Source: Favolaschia claudopus | Lineage: Eukaryota; Basidiomycota; Agaricomycetes; Agaricales; Mycenaceae | Reading direction: 5' to 3' | Assembly (NCBI GenBank): GCA_037176885.1 | Contig: JAWWNJ010000170.1 | Span: 372,001 to 436,000, forward strand | DNA: 64,000 nt | Shown here: positions 35,241 through 47,344 of the stretch, piece after piece | Layout of the letters: each line of letters opens with the position of its first letter | How positions within the stretch are numbered: the first letter of the stretch is position 1 | The notes under the pieces: generated by a model | Seen by the model: only the letters and a program-made list of their open reading frames with translations | Database searches by the model: none | What the model was told of the DNA's origin: nothing | Program-made: the position numbers and the translations under genes

Positions 35241-38200
35241 GACGAGTTCATTCGATGAATGTTCTTGGCCGCGCTCAGAACAGATCGAATTTTATGCGAT
35301 GCAAATGCACCATCAAATCAAACACGGTTGCAGTTTGGTTGCGGTTCAACTTTTACCAGATATATTCCAAAGAAGAATTGCCTTCTGAAGGCTCGCACAT
35401 ATTCCTCTCGCAGAACCCCAGCGGTTTTTACTTCCCATCTCCCTCACAGTGTTTTACAAAAAACAAACCACCGCCAATCAACCCATCAAACCACCCAAAC
35501 AAAGACATGACATCAACCTGACACAACGCCTCGTCTCTCCGTTCTCCACCATGTTCCGCCGACGCGCGATATCGAAACGGATCTTCTGCCCGCTGCCCTC
35601 AGCCCTGGATATACATACGCCTCGAGCCGTCACCGTCGCCGTTATATCCGTCAATGACTCCAAAATTCAATTTGTCTGAGCCTCGTGGAAGCCGTAAACG
35701 ACGAAACATTGCAAGAAACGACGACACGCCGCCAATATGTCATTGACAAGCTTGAAGCTCGTGGATCTGGTTTGAATTTCTCGCGCTGCAAGCAAACAAT
35801 TCTGGGCTCCTCTAGTGGTCTCGCTGTACTCTCGACTCTGATCGAATGAGTCTGGTTACTGGCTCTGAAAGCCTCAGTCTTTCTCGCTCGGTCTTCATAC
35901 TCAATGCACGCCGACCTGCTGAATCTGAACCTGGGGAGTGTGTGTACCTGGAAGTCCGGAACTGCTCTAGGAACTGCGCTATTGCTATCATGCATCAATG
36001 GACGCTTGTTCAGCCCGCTTCGCCCGGATTCGCCCTGCACCGCACCTCCGTTCATTCATCGCAATGACTTTTCATGCCCGACCCTACTTGCCTTTCAATT
36101 CACTTTCACTGTTACTGAACCTTATTTTGTCTTGACCTGTCATGCCCGACATACCTTGCCACTCAATGCGCTGAACCTTACTTTCTTTTGTCTCGAGTCC
36201 TGTCCTGTGATCAACCTCGTTCAATTTCGCAGTCAGGAGTTTACTGGCTATCGATCAACAATTTAATGACTGCCAAACGAAAAGAGATCGACCGCGTCAC
36301 TGTCGCGATATCACCGCAACTCGGTAATAACGCATCGATAAAGTGAGCTGCTCAACCATTTCAGGTAAGTAAGAGCCGTTTAACCAGTCAGTTATTGTAG
36401 CTTCGGTATACTTATGTTTTCACTCCGTATCAAGCTGTACCCCCGGTGGCGCTCAAAAACAGCACACGACCTCCGCCGCAAAACAGCGCTCGACGACGGA
36501 CCTGTCTAACAAAATCACACCATTTTGTTTTCTGCGTCAGAGGTGTGTGTAACAATAACATAACATTTTTCCATAAAATCCTAACGCCGGACATATTTTC
36601 GTAAACCTCATTCCCGAAGGGGGAGCATTCAATATTAAAACTTTGGGGATTGGGTTTCGGACGCCGCTTTTACATACCCTATACGCGTAAGTAATCCGTA
36701 TATTCGTAACCTCTCCTCGTAGGCGGGAGCCCGCCTATCAACGGGCTGTGGGCGCTGTCAAATGAATCTCGGGAGTCGGTGTCCAGCAATAATTAAACGC
36801 GGCGCGGCGCGGATATATCGGTGACTTCAGGCTTCTGTGGCCTGGGCATCATTTGATTCAACCCCGAGTCGTTTTTCACAGAGAGACAGACAAGCTGTAG
36901 TTTCTTGACATCGCCGAATCAGAGGATGTGTGTGGGTTGGCCATTGTAGGAGTTCGAGGGGTTCGATGATGCGAGGAGTCGCACTACGAGGTAGAAGGAG
37001 GTTCGAATTCCCCCGGAATCAGGAAGTAGACGCGCTGGCATGAGAGCGGCGAGGATCCCACTGGCACTGATCAAAGCTTACTCGCCGGTTCTCGAACCTG
37101 CCTTGCTCTCGACTCCATGCGATAGATAGCCCACTCAGCAGCATCTACCAACCGATCACCCTCCCAGCGCACAAAAACGCAGCATCCCCTCTGAATACCC
37201 CCCACCGATACGGCAGATCTTCGCGCGATGGACCCAATAAACGGATATATAACATCGCCGCCTGACCTCGCCGCTGAGAGGCGAACGAGGTCAGTCGCTG
37301 CGCAAGCTGTATGTTGCTATCGCACGACCTACGACTATCCAATCATTTCCATGTTCACGCGCTCAGTTAATCAATCGCCGGACCTTGCATGCAGATATCT
37401 ATCCACCAATCCAATGCGTCTGATCCTGATTCTGTTGGCGGCGACCCTTTCGAGGTAACGGTCCCGAGGGATCCGCACCGCGTATACTCGTGACATCACT
37501 GTGCGACGAACGACGGGGTTTTCGCTTCTCTGCTTCCGTGGTCGCGAGGCTTGGAGCGCACGGAGGAGCGGTACCGGATTTGCCGTCGAAAATTATTATA
37601 CCATCCGAGCAGGCTAATGTGCTAACATCCACCATCTCATGACACGAAATTATGCCCCAGTCTAATTTCAATACGAAGGCGGCGGCAGATTCTCGTATCT
37701 ATCAAACCGCACAATGCCCTCGCACAGCAAACCATTGTGAACCATTCTCGTATCGCAGGTGGGTTCATTGGGTGCAAATTTTAAGATGTTTCGTCAGAAT
37801 AACGCTTCCCTCAGGCTCCCCTTCTTACCCGTGCTTCCAATACTCCACCCCCCTCGTCTTCAAGCTGTCTCTCGTGTATCGTACCTAACTACTGGTTCAG
37901 ATCCACGTGGTGCAAATATTTCACCGTTTTCGTCCGGAATTTTTCGTCGAGACAGTTATATTTGGATGACTTTTCGAACTTCCTCCTCACTCGAGCTCAC
38001 TGATTGATCCACACTCCTCTAGCAAACGTGCACGCGGCTTTCGAAGTCTTGTTTTCAGCGACAATCCACCGCTATTGGCAGACCCAAAAATTAATAGTCG
38101 TTCGGCGGCGGCCAGAAGGACGAACGCGCCTCGAAGATCGAATGCAGGCAAACCAATGGTTGTTATTCTTAACTTTGGGAACCCCGTTACGCCGAACTTC

Positions 38201-39878
38201 CTCGCAGAACACTTCTGCATGGCAATCACCCCTTGGCCTCTCACGCGAGCGAATATTTCTTTGTTGCATGGGGAATGCATTCCCTAATTCGAGTTGAAAA
38301 CGACGTGGTTTCGTGGGACGTGCGAGGATTTGCCGAAACCGATATCACCGTGCTACGGCGGATGCGTCATGATGTGGGCGTCAGTATGTATGTTGCACTT
38401 GGTTCATATGTTATTCTGCCAAGAAGGCTCCCTGAAATTCTAGATCAACCACCGAACTCTGAGTTGAAAAAAGTCACAGAAATTGACTCATTTTTTTGCT
38501 CGACGAGGTAGCATTCGTCTGAGGGGCTCTGTTCTTGTCTCACAACATTTAGTTGACCCTACCCAGAACGACATACCTGTGAACTGTTGTTCAAGATGCA
38601 ACAACGAACTCCGGCCATCTCGGGGCGGCGAATCTTCGCATGATTCGTCGGCATTTGCCGTGTTGTCTTTTTGAGCGTTCAGCTCTAATTTTCAGTCCCC
38701 TTGAGAGTACCAGAATTATCAATACTCCTCGGACGATTCACAGCAGAGTCAGCATCACCGAACGCGTGGTACGACTTGCTTTGGAGGGTGCGATCAGGTC
38801 GGTCAACTAGCAAGCCCACTGAGGTAAGTTAGGTCTGCAGACATATCATGATTGGGGCTGACCCCTTCATCTCCCTCAGTATTAAGTGCTCCATTAACGA
38901 TACTTAGTCAGCGCCTGAGCGTCGTCCACCGCCACTTGATCATGAAACCATATATTAAAGTCAGTATACTAATCAATCGACTGTGCGATGATTTTATATC
39001 CGAGGTTGTTTTGGTACACTGGCAGGTGCCAAATGAGTATTGGCCGGGCGATTCGATATCCGTCTGAATCGTCAGAGCTACTGTATATGCTACCACCGAA
39101 CGATACTCCGCGATGCGAACAAACTTGCTATGTTCAGATTTTCTCCCTATCGAAGTGTAATACTAATCACCGGGAAACTCTCGCTGGTCTGGAGCAAACT
39201 CGCCAATGAAATCGGAATTCTTCTATATGGCTTTCATATCATTCGGCTTATCCTCGCATTTCGGAGACCATGATAATTGAACGCAGAAGTTCCTGAGTTC
39301 ATTCGAATCTCGGGCATAGAACCAGTTCGCTGACGTCGAGCCTAGCCCCCACTCACGAATAAGTATTTCGAAATCTACCGTGATTTCCGGAAGAAGCTCT
39401 TCCAGAAGTCAAGTCGTCCATCGCAAGACGAGGCAACAGTGACTCACACTAACAGCTCATCTCTCCAACTGCCCAATCACTCAGGAGAATTACAAGTTGC
39501 CTGACCGACTGAGCTGTTCGATCGGACGAAATGATGAAGCATTGAGGGCGCCCTCAATCTATTCTCTGTCAGCTTTGAAGGGATGAATAAAGTGATTACC
39601 GAGATTCATTTCGAAGACGGGGATAACGGGACGAAATTACAAAAATGTTTCAACACCCGACGATCCGCCGCAATCTCCGCTTCAATTCAACTCATCTGGT
39701 GGCGGCGCTGTGCGACTGAGAGGCGTTTCCCCGGCCAATGTACGTGAGCAACTTGACAGGGGTTTTAACGGTAATTTTGTAACACTATTACCAGTAACGT
39801 CGGACGAACGAGTTCATTGAACTCAAATAGCAGACGAGGGCAGTGGTTATCCGCATGCAGTTGACGCCACTGAGCGTT
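35241..39878. other. Long interval without a recognisable gene
   Basis: Open frames are all under about 135 codons, overlap on opposite strands and show no motif I know. A stretch at 38004-38300 is open on several frames but has no splice model I can defend. No cloverleaf or inverted-repeat element was found. It probably consists of old decayed sequence. Confidence 0.4.
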
Positions 39879-39887
39879 GGTAAGTTC

Positions 39888-42082
39888 CACCTAATACTCC
39901 CACATAAGTACCAATACTAACGCGGGAGATACACCTGATCTCCAACGCTAATTGTAGTCGTTTCTGAATTAACTCGAGCAGCCGTTAATTAGCGTTAAAT
40001 ACCGAGCTATCTACCGCTAAGTAATTATCAAAGTGCTCGGTAAATAGCAAGGTCCCGCATCAGTGCCGCGCTGATTGTAAATGTCAATCATCAACGTCAT
40101 TCCCGCGCCATCACGTCAAAATCCCGCCCGGCGCCAAAGCGCGCCAGCGCTGTTGAGTGCCTTGCACTCTTGTGCTTCCGACAGCGGAATTTGTGCTATC
40201 AGTGTTTTTAAGCATGCCTATAGTTGACTCCTGTACCAACTTCTTGATATTGAATACATTCGGAGTTGAACGCCGAATCGTCCGACATCAACAATACTGA
40301 ACGCCAATTCCCGGATTTGGAAATTTTGACATCGAACACGAACCATCGACCGATTTTACATATCCTTGAGCTCCGGTGTGCTTAGCCATATACATATACT
40401 CAAGGTAGCTTCTCCCTGTAGGAATTTCTTCTTCATTCAATTCCATCAGTGAACATGAGACTTCTTGAGCAAGTCCATCAAAAGTCGCACTTTGCTGGGA
40501 TACTGAAGTATTGGAGGTTTTGTAGCAGAGGAGTGTCTTCATTCACCTATACTAACCTATGCTTAGCTTAAGCTGAGCTCACCTTTCTCCAGTCAGTCAC
40601 TGTGTACACAGGGCAACATTTATTTAAGTGGCACCAACTATACAAACTGTTGGTTGCCACTATCTTCAGACACGGTTGTTTGAACCGCAACAATATAGAG
40701 ATAAATGAATCTACTACATATTCTCTGTCGATTGACCCAGGAACTGACATAGAAGACAAGTTGAACTCATATATAGTTCTGTCTCGATGTGTTACCACAT
40801 TCTGCATTGTTTGACTTCTGGAGGAACATATTCACCCTACGGTTCGAATCAGGGGAGCGGATTACCCTCTACAATCCTCTTGGTACTTATATTTTTGAGG
40901 TTGACCATAGAGCAGCAATTGTTGAACTTATCTTCAAGGTCCAGGTACAAGTGCGAAATTCAACCTTTCAAGCATGTTCGCTGATATCAGTTCGCGACAC
41001 TAATTCTTATCGGTGTTTTGAGCTAGGATAGAGACACAAATTTATTGTATTATGCATTATGTGTACTCTGTAATCCTCTCACCATTTCTTGGGGGTTCGT
41101 AGCAATGTATTTGACCGTGAACTGGATGAAATACAACATTTGACGCTTGAACTTCATGTTAAGCGCCTTATCGGGCCGTACTTCCAACCAATGGGCATGC
41201 TTTCCGATAGCTCCGATGTTTTCGGCCGGCATCCTCAAGTTCAACATTTCGACGGGATTTTCCCGTCTTTAGCTTAAATATGCCGGCTTTTTTCAGTCAG
41301 ACCATGATAAAAGTGAGTCTATGCCATTCTAGCTTCGCTGCTTACTAGGATTCACAAGTTCGCACACAGGGAAAGGATGTGTTTAAAGGAGAAGGTGAGT
41401 TGTGACCTTAGTTGATTTCCTTGTTAGCACTTGTACATGGGAGCCAAAGTTCTGCACGGGAGGGAGCCGAAGTACTTTTACATCATTAATAACTGTACTA
41501 AGAAATATACAGGATACTTGTGACCTCAACCTCGTAAGCCAGACAGGTGTAAAGGTCACCATACGGAGAAACATTGATGTATCCCGGGAAAATAAATAGG
41601 AGTATACTAATTCTCTGTACATAGACAGATGTTGGGAGAGTAGAAAATTGTCAAGGAAAGAGAGAGTACAGGACTTATAAGTATCTTGGTTGCAGGCGGC
41701 GATGATCAGACAAACTAGAAGATACACATGAGATCCATAACAAAGAAGTGGGTGCCCTCGAAAATAGAGGTATTGACAGGAACAAAATCCCGTAGTTCAA
41801 TGCGCGAGCATAACATCACTCAATAGCGCTGGCGCGCTTTGGCGCCGGGCGGGACTTTGACGTGATGGCGCGGGAATGACGTTGATTGACATCCCAATCA
41901 GCGCGGCACTGATGCGGGACTTGCTGTTTACCGAGCACTTTGATAATTACTTAGCGGTAGATAGCTCGGTATTTAACGCTAATTAACGGCTGCTCGAGTT
42001 AATTCAGAAACGACTACAATTAGCGTTGGAGATCAGGTGTATCTCCCGCGTTAGTATTGGTACTTATGTGGGAGTATTAGGT
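39888..42082. mobile_element. Mutator-like element with long terminal inverted repeats, non-autonomous
   Basis: The left end (39888 to about 40160) reappears inverted at about 41812-42082 with only a few differences. The ends read CACCTAATACTCCCACATAA inward on the left and its complement on the right. A 9-bp direct repeat, GGTAAGTTC, flanks the element at 39879-39887 and 42083-42091. Inverted repeats of about 270 bp with a 9-bp duplication are the mark of Mutator-like elements. The 1.65-kb centre has only short frames (for example 40288-40542 minus and 41383-41727 minus) with no transposase motif, so any movement would need an enzyme from elsewhere. The centre is AT-richer than the ends and could be captured DNA. 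Confidence 0.75.
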
Positions 42083-42091
42083 GGTAAGTTC

Positions 42092-44864
42092 ATTTCTTGG
42101 TATTCGTGGTGTCGCATCCTAGTGTTCGCCTCGTTTCGAGCTTCTTCAAACAACCCATCATTTCGGTAGGCCACTAGTGAACAAAGATACACAAAACGAG
42201 GTTGCCTAGAGCCGTAGGATACACAGGCAAGCTCAAATGACGCCGACGGAGGTTACCGATTTTGAATGAATAACGCTCAGCCCGGAATGAGCATATTTTC
42301 AACCACGAGGCGCACTCAGCGTGTAGTCCCGTGGATTCAGATAATCATGTGCGAATACAATCCATCAGTCAGGTTTCAACCCGAACAAGATTCAGATGAA
42401 CTCGCCCAGCCATCCGCGATCAATCAAGCCCTTATCCCGCATCCATCCATCTGCACCTTCAGCGCCAGCTGGTCGCAGCGATACTCATTTAGTTAGTCTT
42501 CCTGAGCGCGGGGATATTTTCAGGTACATCGATACCAGAATGAGAGACGTTGGATTACGAGAAAGTGCGGAACTGGACCGAGTAGGGCTGGAGTAGTAAG
42601 GGGAGCGTTTGCAGTGCGCTGCATACATGTATATGACCGCCGGAATTAGCAAGCGGGTCAATAGAGCTTGAGGGATCCATGTGATGGGTCGGCAGAGCGT
42701 CGAAATGAGGTCGCAAGGTAAGAGTACGTTGAGCAGCACTAGCTTCTGCCCATCGGGTTATCGACAAGATCCGGTGCCTCTGGCCTCAGCCTGTGCGGTC
42801 AACGGAGAAGAAGCAATTCGGACGCGATATAGACGTTTAGGGCTTCAGAGATTGAACATAGCAGGGAAGGCAGCGATGCAGTGGAGTCGAACGAAGAGCA
42901 GTATTTTTGAGGCTATATTCATTGAAATTCGAACACAACACAAGCAGGTAAACTAGGAAAATTTGTGACTTCCGTACGGGCCGCTACCGACCTAAGGAAT
43001 ATCGGTGCGATCTTGGGAGGAAGAATCGTTCTCCCTGCACAATGAGCTCAAGATCTCCCCGCCGTCGAAGGGAAATCCCAAATATCAGCTCGTGAGGTGA
43101 ACTTTCGATAGGGTGCGCCGGATGATCCCGCGGCCTTATAATGCATCGGAGCTATGGCGCACGGACCAGTCACGTGAGCTCCCTGCGCGTATATAAGTCC
43201 GAGCTTGACAAATTGATCCCTTTACAGTCACCTCGATGCGTTTCCTTCGTTGAAGTTCAATCTCCTGCCGTTATTTGGGAGGGCGAAGAGTCGCTTCGAG
43301 AAGATGGACTTTCCGTCGCTGGGCATGCCGTTTACCGCTCATCCCACTGGTCAAACGGCTAATCAGCTTTGGGAACACCTTCGGATTTTTCTTTTGTACA
43401 AAAACTCTTGTAATGTGTACTGCTTGAAATTCAATCCATATGTGCTCCTGTCTTCGGTCTCTGTGGTTGCTTCGAGCGATTTTCGTTCGTTTACTCGTGA
43501 AATGCTACGTCAACGCCGAACAAAACCAGAACAAAACGAAACGTCGTTGTTGGCGAGGTACTTCGTTTCAAAATCATAACTCTTTACAGGTATCGCTGCT
43601 CTTCGCCACGGACGAATCTCTGAACGATGTGGATTGAACTCGCTCTAGTTTTAGCAACACTGCCAAGGTCGCGGGAATAGGTTTCACGCCCATTAGAAAC
43701 GTCGAGGATCCTCGTTGTTCATCGGAATAGGACCGAAATTGCTACGCTTTGACTGACGGTTCTGACATATTTTGCCGCTCCCCTCTCCCCCTCAACGAAA
43801 CGATCACCAATTCCAGGAGCCGAGCGCGTAATTCGAACTTCGAACCCAAATTCAATCCATCAACACTTCAAATAGCTATCAATTAGCGCCCACACAAACT
43901 TCACGTAAATACGGACGTCCGATCCTTTACCACCCAAGGAATATTAAGTAACTTCGAGAACATTCAGAATCGATTCACTGAAGGCGGAATTAATTTTTCA
44001 TTTGATCTCGTCCTTCGTGAGAAGTAACAATAGCGAGAAAGTTCCACTCATTGAGCCTTCGGGGGATGATAAGAACCGCCTGCGGTAACAGTAGAGCGGT
44101 CGCTTGACACAGTGGTGGTCATGGAATCATGGCATGAAGCCACCGACGGCGACGGCGGAGTCGGGGAGACTGTCGACGCGGAAGTCGGTTATAGTAATGT
44201 TAGGCATCCCCGATCATGATTAATATTGACTCCGGGCGTCACGGAAAAAATCTGAGGAGGATTGAGATTGAGATTTATTGAACAGCTCAGTAGTCCAGAG
44301 TGATAGAGTTCTACGCCAGGGGTGTCTGTAGCGAGGGTCGGTTTCGTCCGAGATTAATGAAGTGGAACTTGATATTCTTCGCCCAAGTTGAAAAGGCTGT
44401 TTGACGTCAAGAGATCATGATTTCTCTGGTAGAGACCGGTGACGAGTCTAAGGCGGTCAAACTGAAGACGGAGCTACCCATCTGTTATGTTCCCTTCCTA
44501 TACCTCAAAGACCACGACGCGCTAGCGCGACGGAGGCTCGACTTGCCTTTTGGGGGTGAGACGATTGAGCGGACCCACAACTGAATTCTACGCCGTTCAT
44601 ATGTTCGCTATAGGGCTCACCAAGTTCGCCGTTTGCATCGTGGGCTGGAGAGAGGTCACCAGGCGTCTGTAGAGGACCGATAATAGCCGACTCGGAATGG
44701 GGAAAACCTTGATTTTTTCGGAGCTACTAGTATTCTCTCCACCTGCGACATGCTCTGGAATTTTAGAATTGCATCCGATTTGTGGGTAAGGGCATCACGC
44801 TTATGGGCATTGGATAAATGGGACCAGGGCTGCGTTGAATCGAATGATCCGTGCCGCTTAATGA
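42092..44864. other. No firm gene; one weak small-gene candidate
   Basis: CACGTG near 43172 and TATATAAG near 43190 lie upstream of a 91-residue open frame beginning MDFPSLGMPFTAHPTGQ at 43304. A short upstream frame starts at 43236. There is no recognised domain, so I do not call it a gene. The rest shows nothing I can name. Confidence 0.35.
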
Positions 44865-44872
44865 ATGGTATC

Positions 44873-45308
44873 AGGACCCCGGTTTATCCCTTTGAAGGCT
44901 AGGTCCCGACGTCGACTGATTCGCCAATTTTTGTCCGGACGCGTTTGGGACCCAAAATTTGTTTTTTGTCCGGACACGCCCTAGCCTAGGATGACGTAAC
45001 GCGCCAAACAGGGCAAATTTCTGTTCCCACGGCGGTAAAAAGCTGAACATTTTCTCCGCAACTACCGTTTCTGGCGATTTCCGTCCCAATTGGCGTCGTT
45101 GAACACAATTGAAGGGGACGCAGATTTTCTCCCGCCTATTTCGGCCGACCCAACCTCCGCAATTTGAGGAATTTTGTCCGGACGAGAACCTAGCCAACCC
45201 GGCCGCCAGGGTGCATTTTTGTCCGGTTGGGACCTAGGTTTCGAGGCAAAAATCATCGATTTTTGTCCGGACCGTGGGCTACCCTTCCAAGGGATAAACC
45301 GGGGTCCT
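44873..45308. mobile_element. Small inverted-repeat element (hAT-type MITE), 436 bp
   Basis: The terminal inverted repeats AGGACCCCGGTTTATCCCTT (44873-44892 and its complement at 45289-45308) match exactly over 20 bp. A perfect 8-bp target duplication, ATGGTATC, flanks them (44865-44872 and 45309-45316). Eight-bp duplications are typical of hAT elements. The interior repeats the word TTTTTGTCCGG or TTTTGTCCGG at least five times, at about 44930, 44962, 45172, 45213 and 45258, which may be transposase-binding sites. No coding capacity is seen. Confidence 0.85.
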
Positions 45309-45316
45309 ATGGTATC

Positions 45317-45861
45317 TCTGTTCTCTGTGGATCATCAATGACGAACTGGGATAATGAATGAAGCCTCGTTGTCCAGCGGGTATGTCGCGCTTGCTGAAGG
45401 TTATTTGGATCTGAAATGCAGGCCATAAGCATAATACAAGGACCATAGAGTCGGCGCACTAATAGTAGCCCGTGTTAACAATTTATTGAAGCGCTAGAAC
45501 CCCACATCATGCGATGTACGGATTCGTGACGGAATTGGACCAAGGGATCGGGACAATAATTAAACGAGCCCGGGTTTGGCTCACCTTGGTGGCGCACAAG
45601 GCGATAAAGGTGAGTGGCCTATTTCTTGCGGCTCGCAATTCCTACATAAGCTTCACAAGCATGAGCCGCCAGCGACGAGCAGAATTGGCCAATCCTGTAA
45701 AAAAAAAACCAGAACTCGAATGAGAACCTAGTAGATTCCTGTAGACTCTTCGGAAATTGAAGCTAATGGGACTACGTAGGAGGGTTAGCACAACGACATG
45801 CATGGGAGAGAAGAGAAGTGACCAAGTGAAACTTGTGAAATATGCCAGTGATGATGACACG
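45317..45861. other. No gene recognised
   Basis: This interval lies between two small mobile elements. Only short frames are present, and a run of nine A residues lies near 45700. Confidence 0.4.
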
Positions 45862-46248
45862 CACACCGGAAAAAGAAAAATTTTGGTGTAGTCGAAAAGG
45901 CAGCCCAAATGCTCGACATTTGGGAGCCCATTTAGTTTTTTCTACAAAGGCAGCCATTTAGTGTCACCAAAAAGATGAGACAAAAGCTGGCCTTTTCAAC
46001 CGCCTTTCAGAGGCTTCCAAAAGATCACCGAGAATTTTCCAATTTGTTACCCTTATCTCGGAAGCCAATAGGAAAATCCTCGGCGATCTTTTAGCAGCCT
46101 CTGAAAGGCTGTTGAAAAGCTCAGCTTTTGTTGTGTCTTTTGTAGGACGCTAAATGGTTGCCTTTGTAGGCAAGCTAAATGGGCTCCCAAATGCTGAGCA
46201 TTTGGGCAGCCTTTTCGACTACATCAAAATTTTGATTTATCCGGTGTG
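45862..46248. mobile_element. Foldback-type inverted-repeat element, about 387 bp
   Basis: The two halves are inverted copies over nearly their whole length. The outer ends are CACACCGG and CCGGTGTG. Inner matches include TTTTGGTGTAGTCGAAAAGG with its complement, and CTTTCAGAGGC with its complement around a centre near 46050. Each arm also contains a small hairpin in which CCCAAATG faces CATTTGGG. No clear target duplication was found. A transcript would fold into a long hairpin, a possible source of small RNAs. Confidence 0.75.
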
Positions 46249-47344
46249 ACGGAAACGCCTAGAAACTTTATCATTCGCAAATCACAACGACAAATCGGCA
46301 CCGCCGGGGAACGGAAGGAACTTAGCTGCTGTCCACGAACGAACCCTACTCGCAGGCGACCTCAGACCACTCCCTGCTGAGCCACAATGGTTAATCCACA
46401 GACGATGATGCCGACGAGAGAAACACACACCAGCCTACGCTGTCTATGCGCCAGCCTACGAGCAGCGAACCTCATCCACTCCCTTACAGCGAAGGATCGG
46501 GCCAAGATGGCTAGAAAGCGACAGGAATAAGACGGCAGCTCGGTCAAGGCGGGAACATATATCACTTACTGGGCCCAACTCCAGACCAGTTTCCTACGAC
46601 TCCATCGCTTTTTCGACGAATGAGAATGGCCGAGTACTATCCAGTCATCACGGTCGAGGGCACAACCGGTTTCATGGAGGAGACGCTGTCTCGGTCAGCG
46701 TCTGCCAAGCGACACCATGCAGTGGCGCGCCCTGGTTGTTTCAAGCGAGATTCTGGATCATCCTCGAGCTTTGATGGAAGGAGAGCAGTATGCCTATCCT
46801 GCATTGACGATATGAGCACTGATTCATGCCTCGCTGTAGCCGCATCCTGATCAATACTCGCCTCAAGTGACACCGACCTGGGACCGACTCGCGCACACGG
46901 CGCCCAGATGTGCGTCGCATCATGCATGTCGAGGCAATCGCCAACCCCGACGCTGAATAGACGCAATGCACCGGCGCACAATGTCGGGTCAGAGCACTTC
47001 CTCGATCCTATCGGTTCCGCTGCCAGTGTGAGACGAGAGTCTACCCGCGCTATCCGCTATCGCTGATATCGAGTCTAGAGTCTGATAATGTAGCGTCTGT
47101 GGAAATGCGGCAGCGATATCAACGACCACGCTGCTGGAATCCCTCTTCAATACCAGCCATCGTGAAGAGAGAACGACGTCTGGCTTGCTTGTTTGATACC
47201 CTAGACACCGAATGCGACCCCTGCGACCAGCCTTGAGTCCTTTCAAAGCGATAGACTCCGGTAGCTTTTGTGACCGACGCAAAGCAGCACGAAGCAATGC
47301 ACATTGCACATTCCTACATCGTCGCGCCCGCCAGCCCATCCTGT
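46249..47344. other. No gene recognised
   Basis: Overlapping short frames occur on both strands, without motifs. I could not extend the inverted dispersed repeat into this interval with confidence. Confidence 0.35.

Noticed and set aside
36950..37040. Possible tRNA with GGTTCGAATTCC box
   Set aside because: The T-stem does not pair fully, and no acceptor stem or anticodon arm could be matched.
38004..38300. Stretch open in several frames at once
   Set aside because: Multiple overlapping frames of similar length on both strands suggest chance lack of stops rather than a gene.
43236..43579. Small protein gene near a TATATAAG and CACGTG site
   Set aside because: The frame is short, has an upstream frame, no domain and no splice support, so it is mentioned only in the interval entry.
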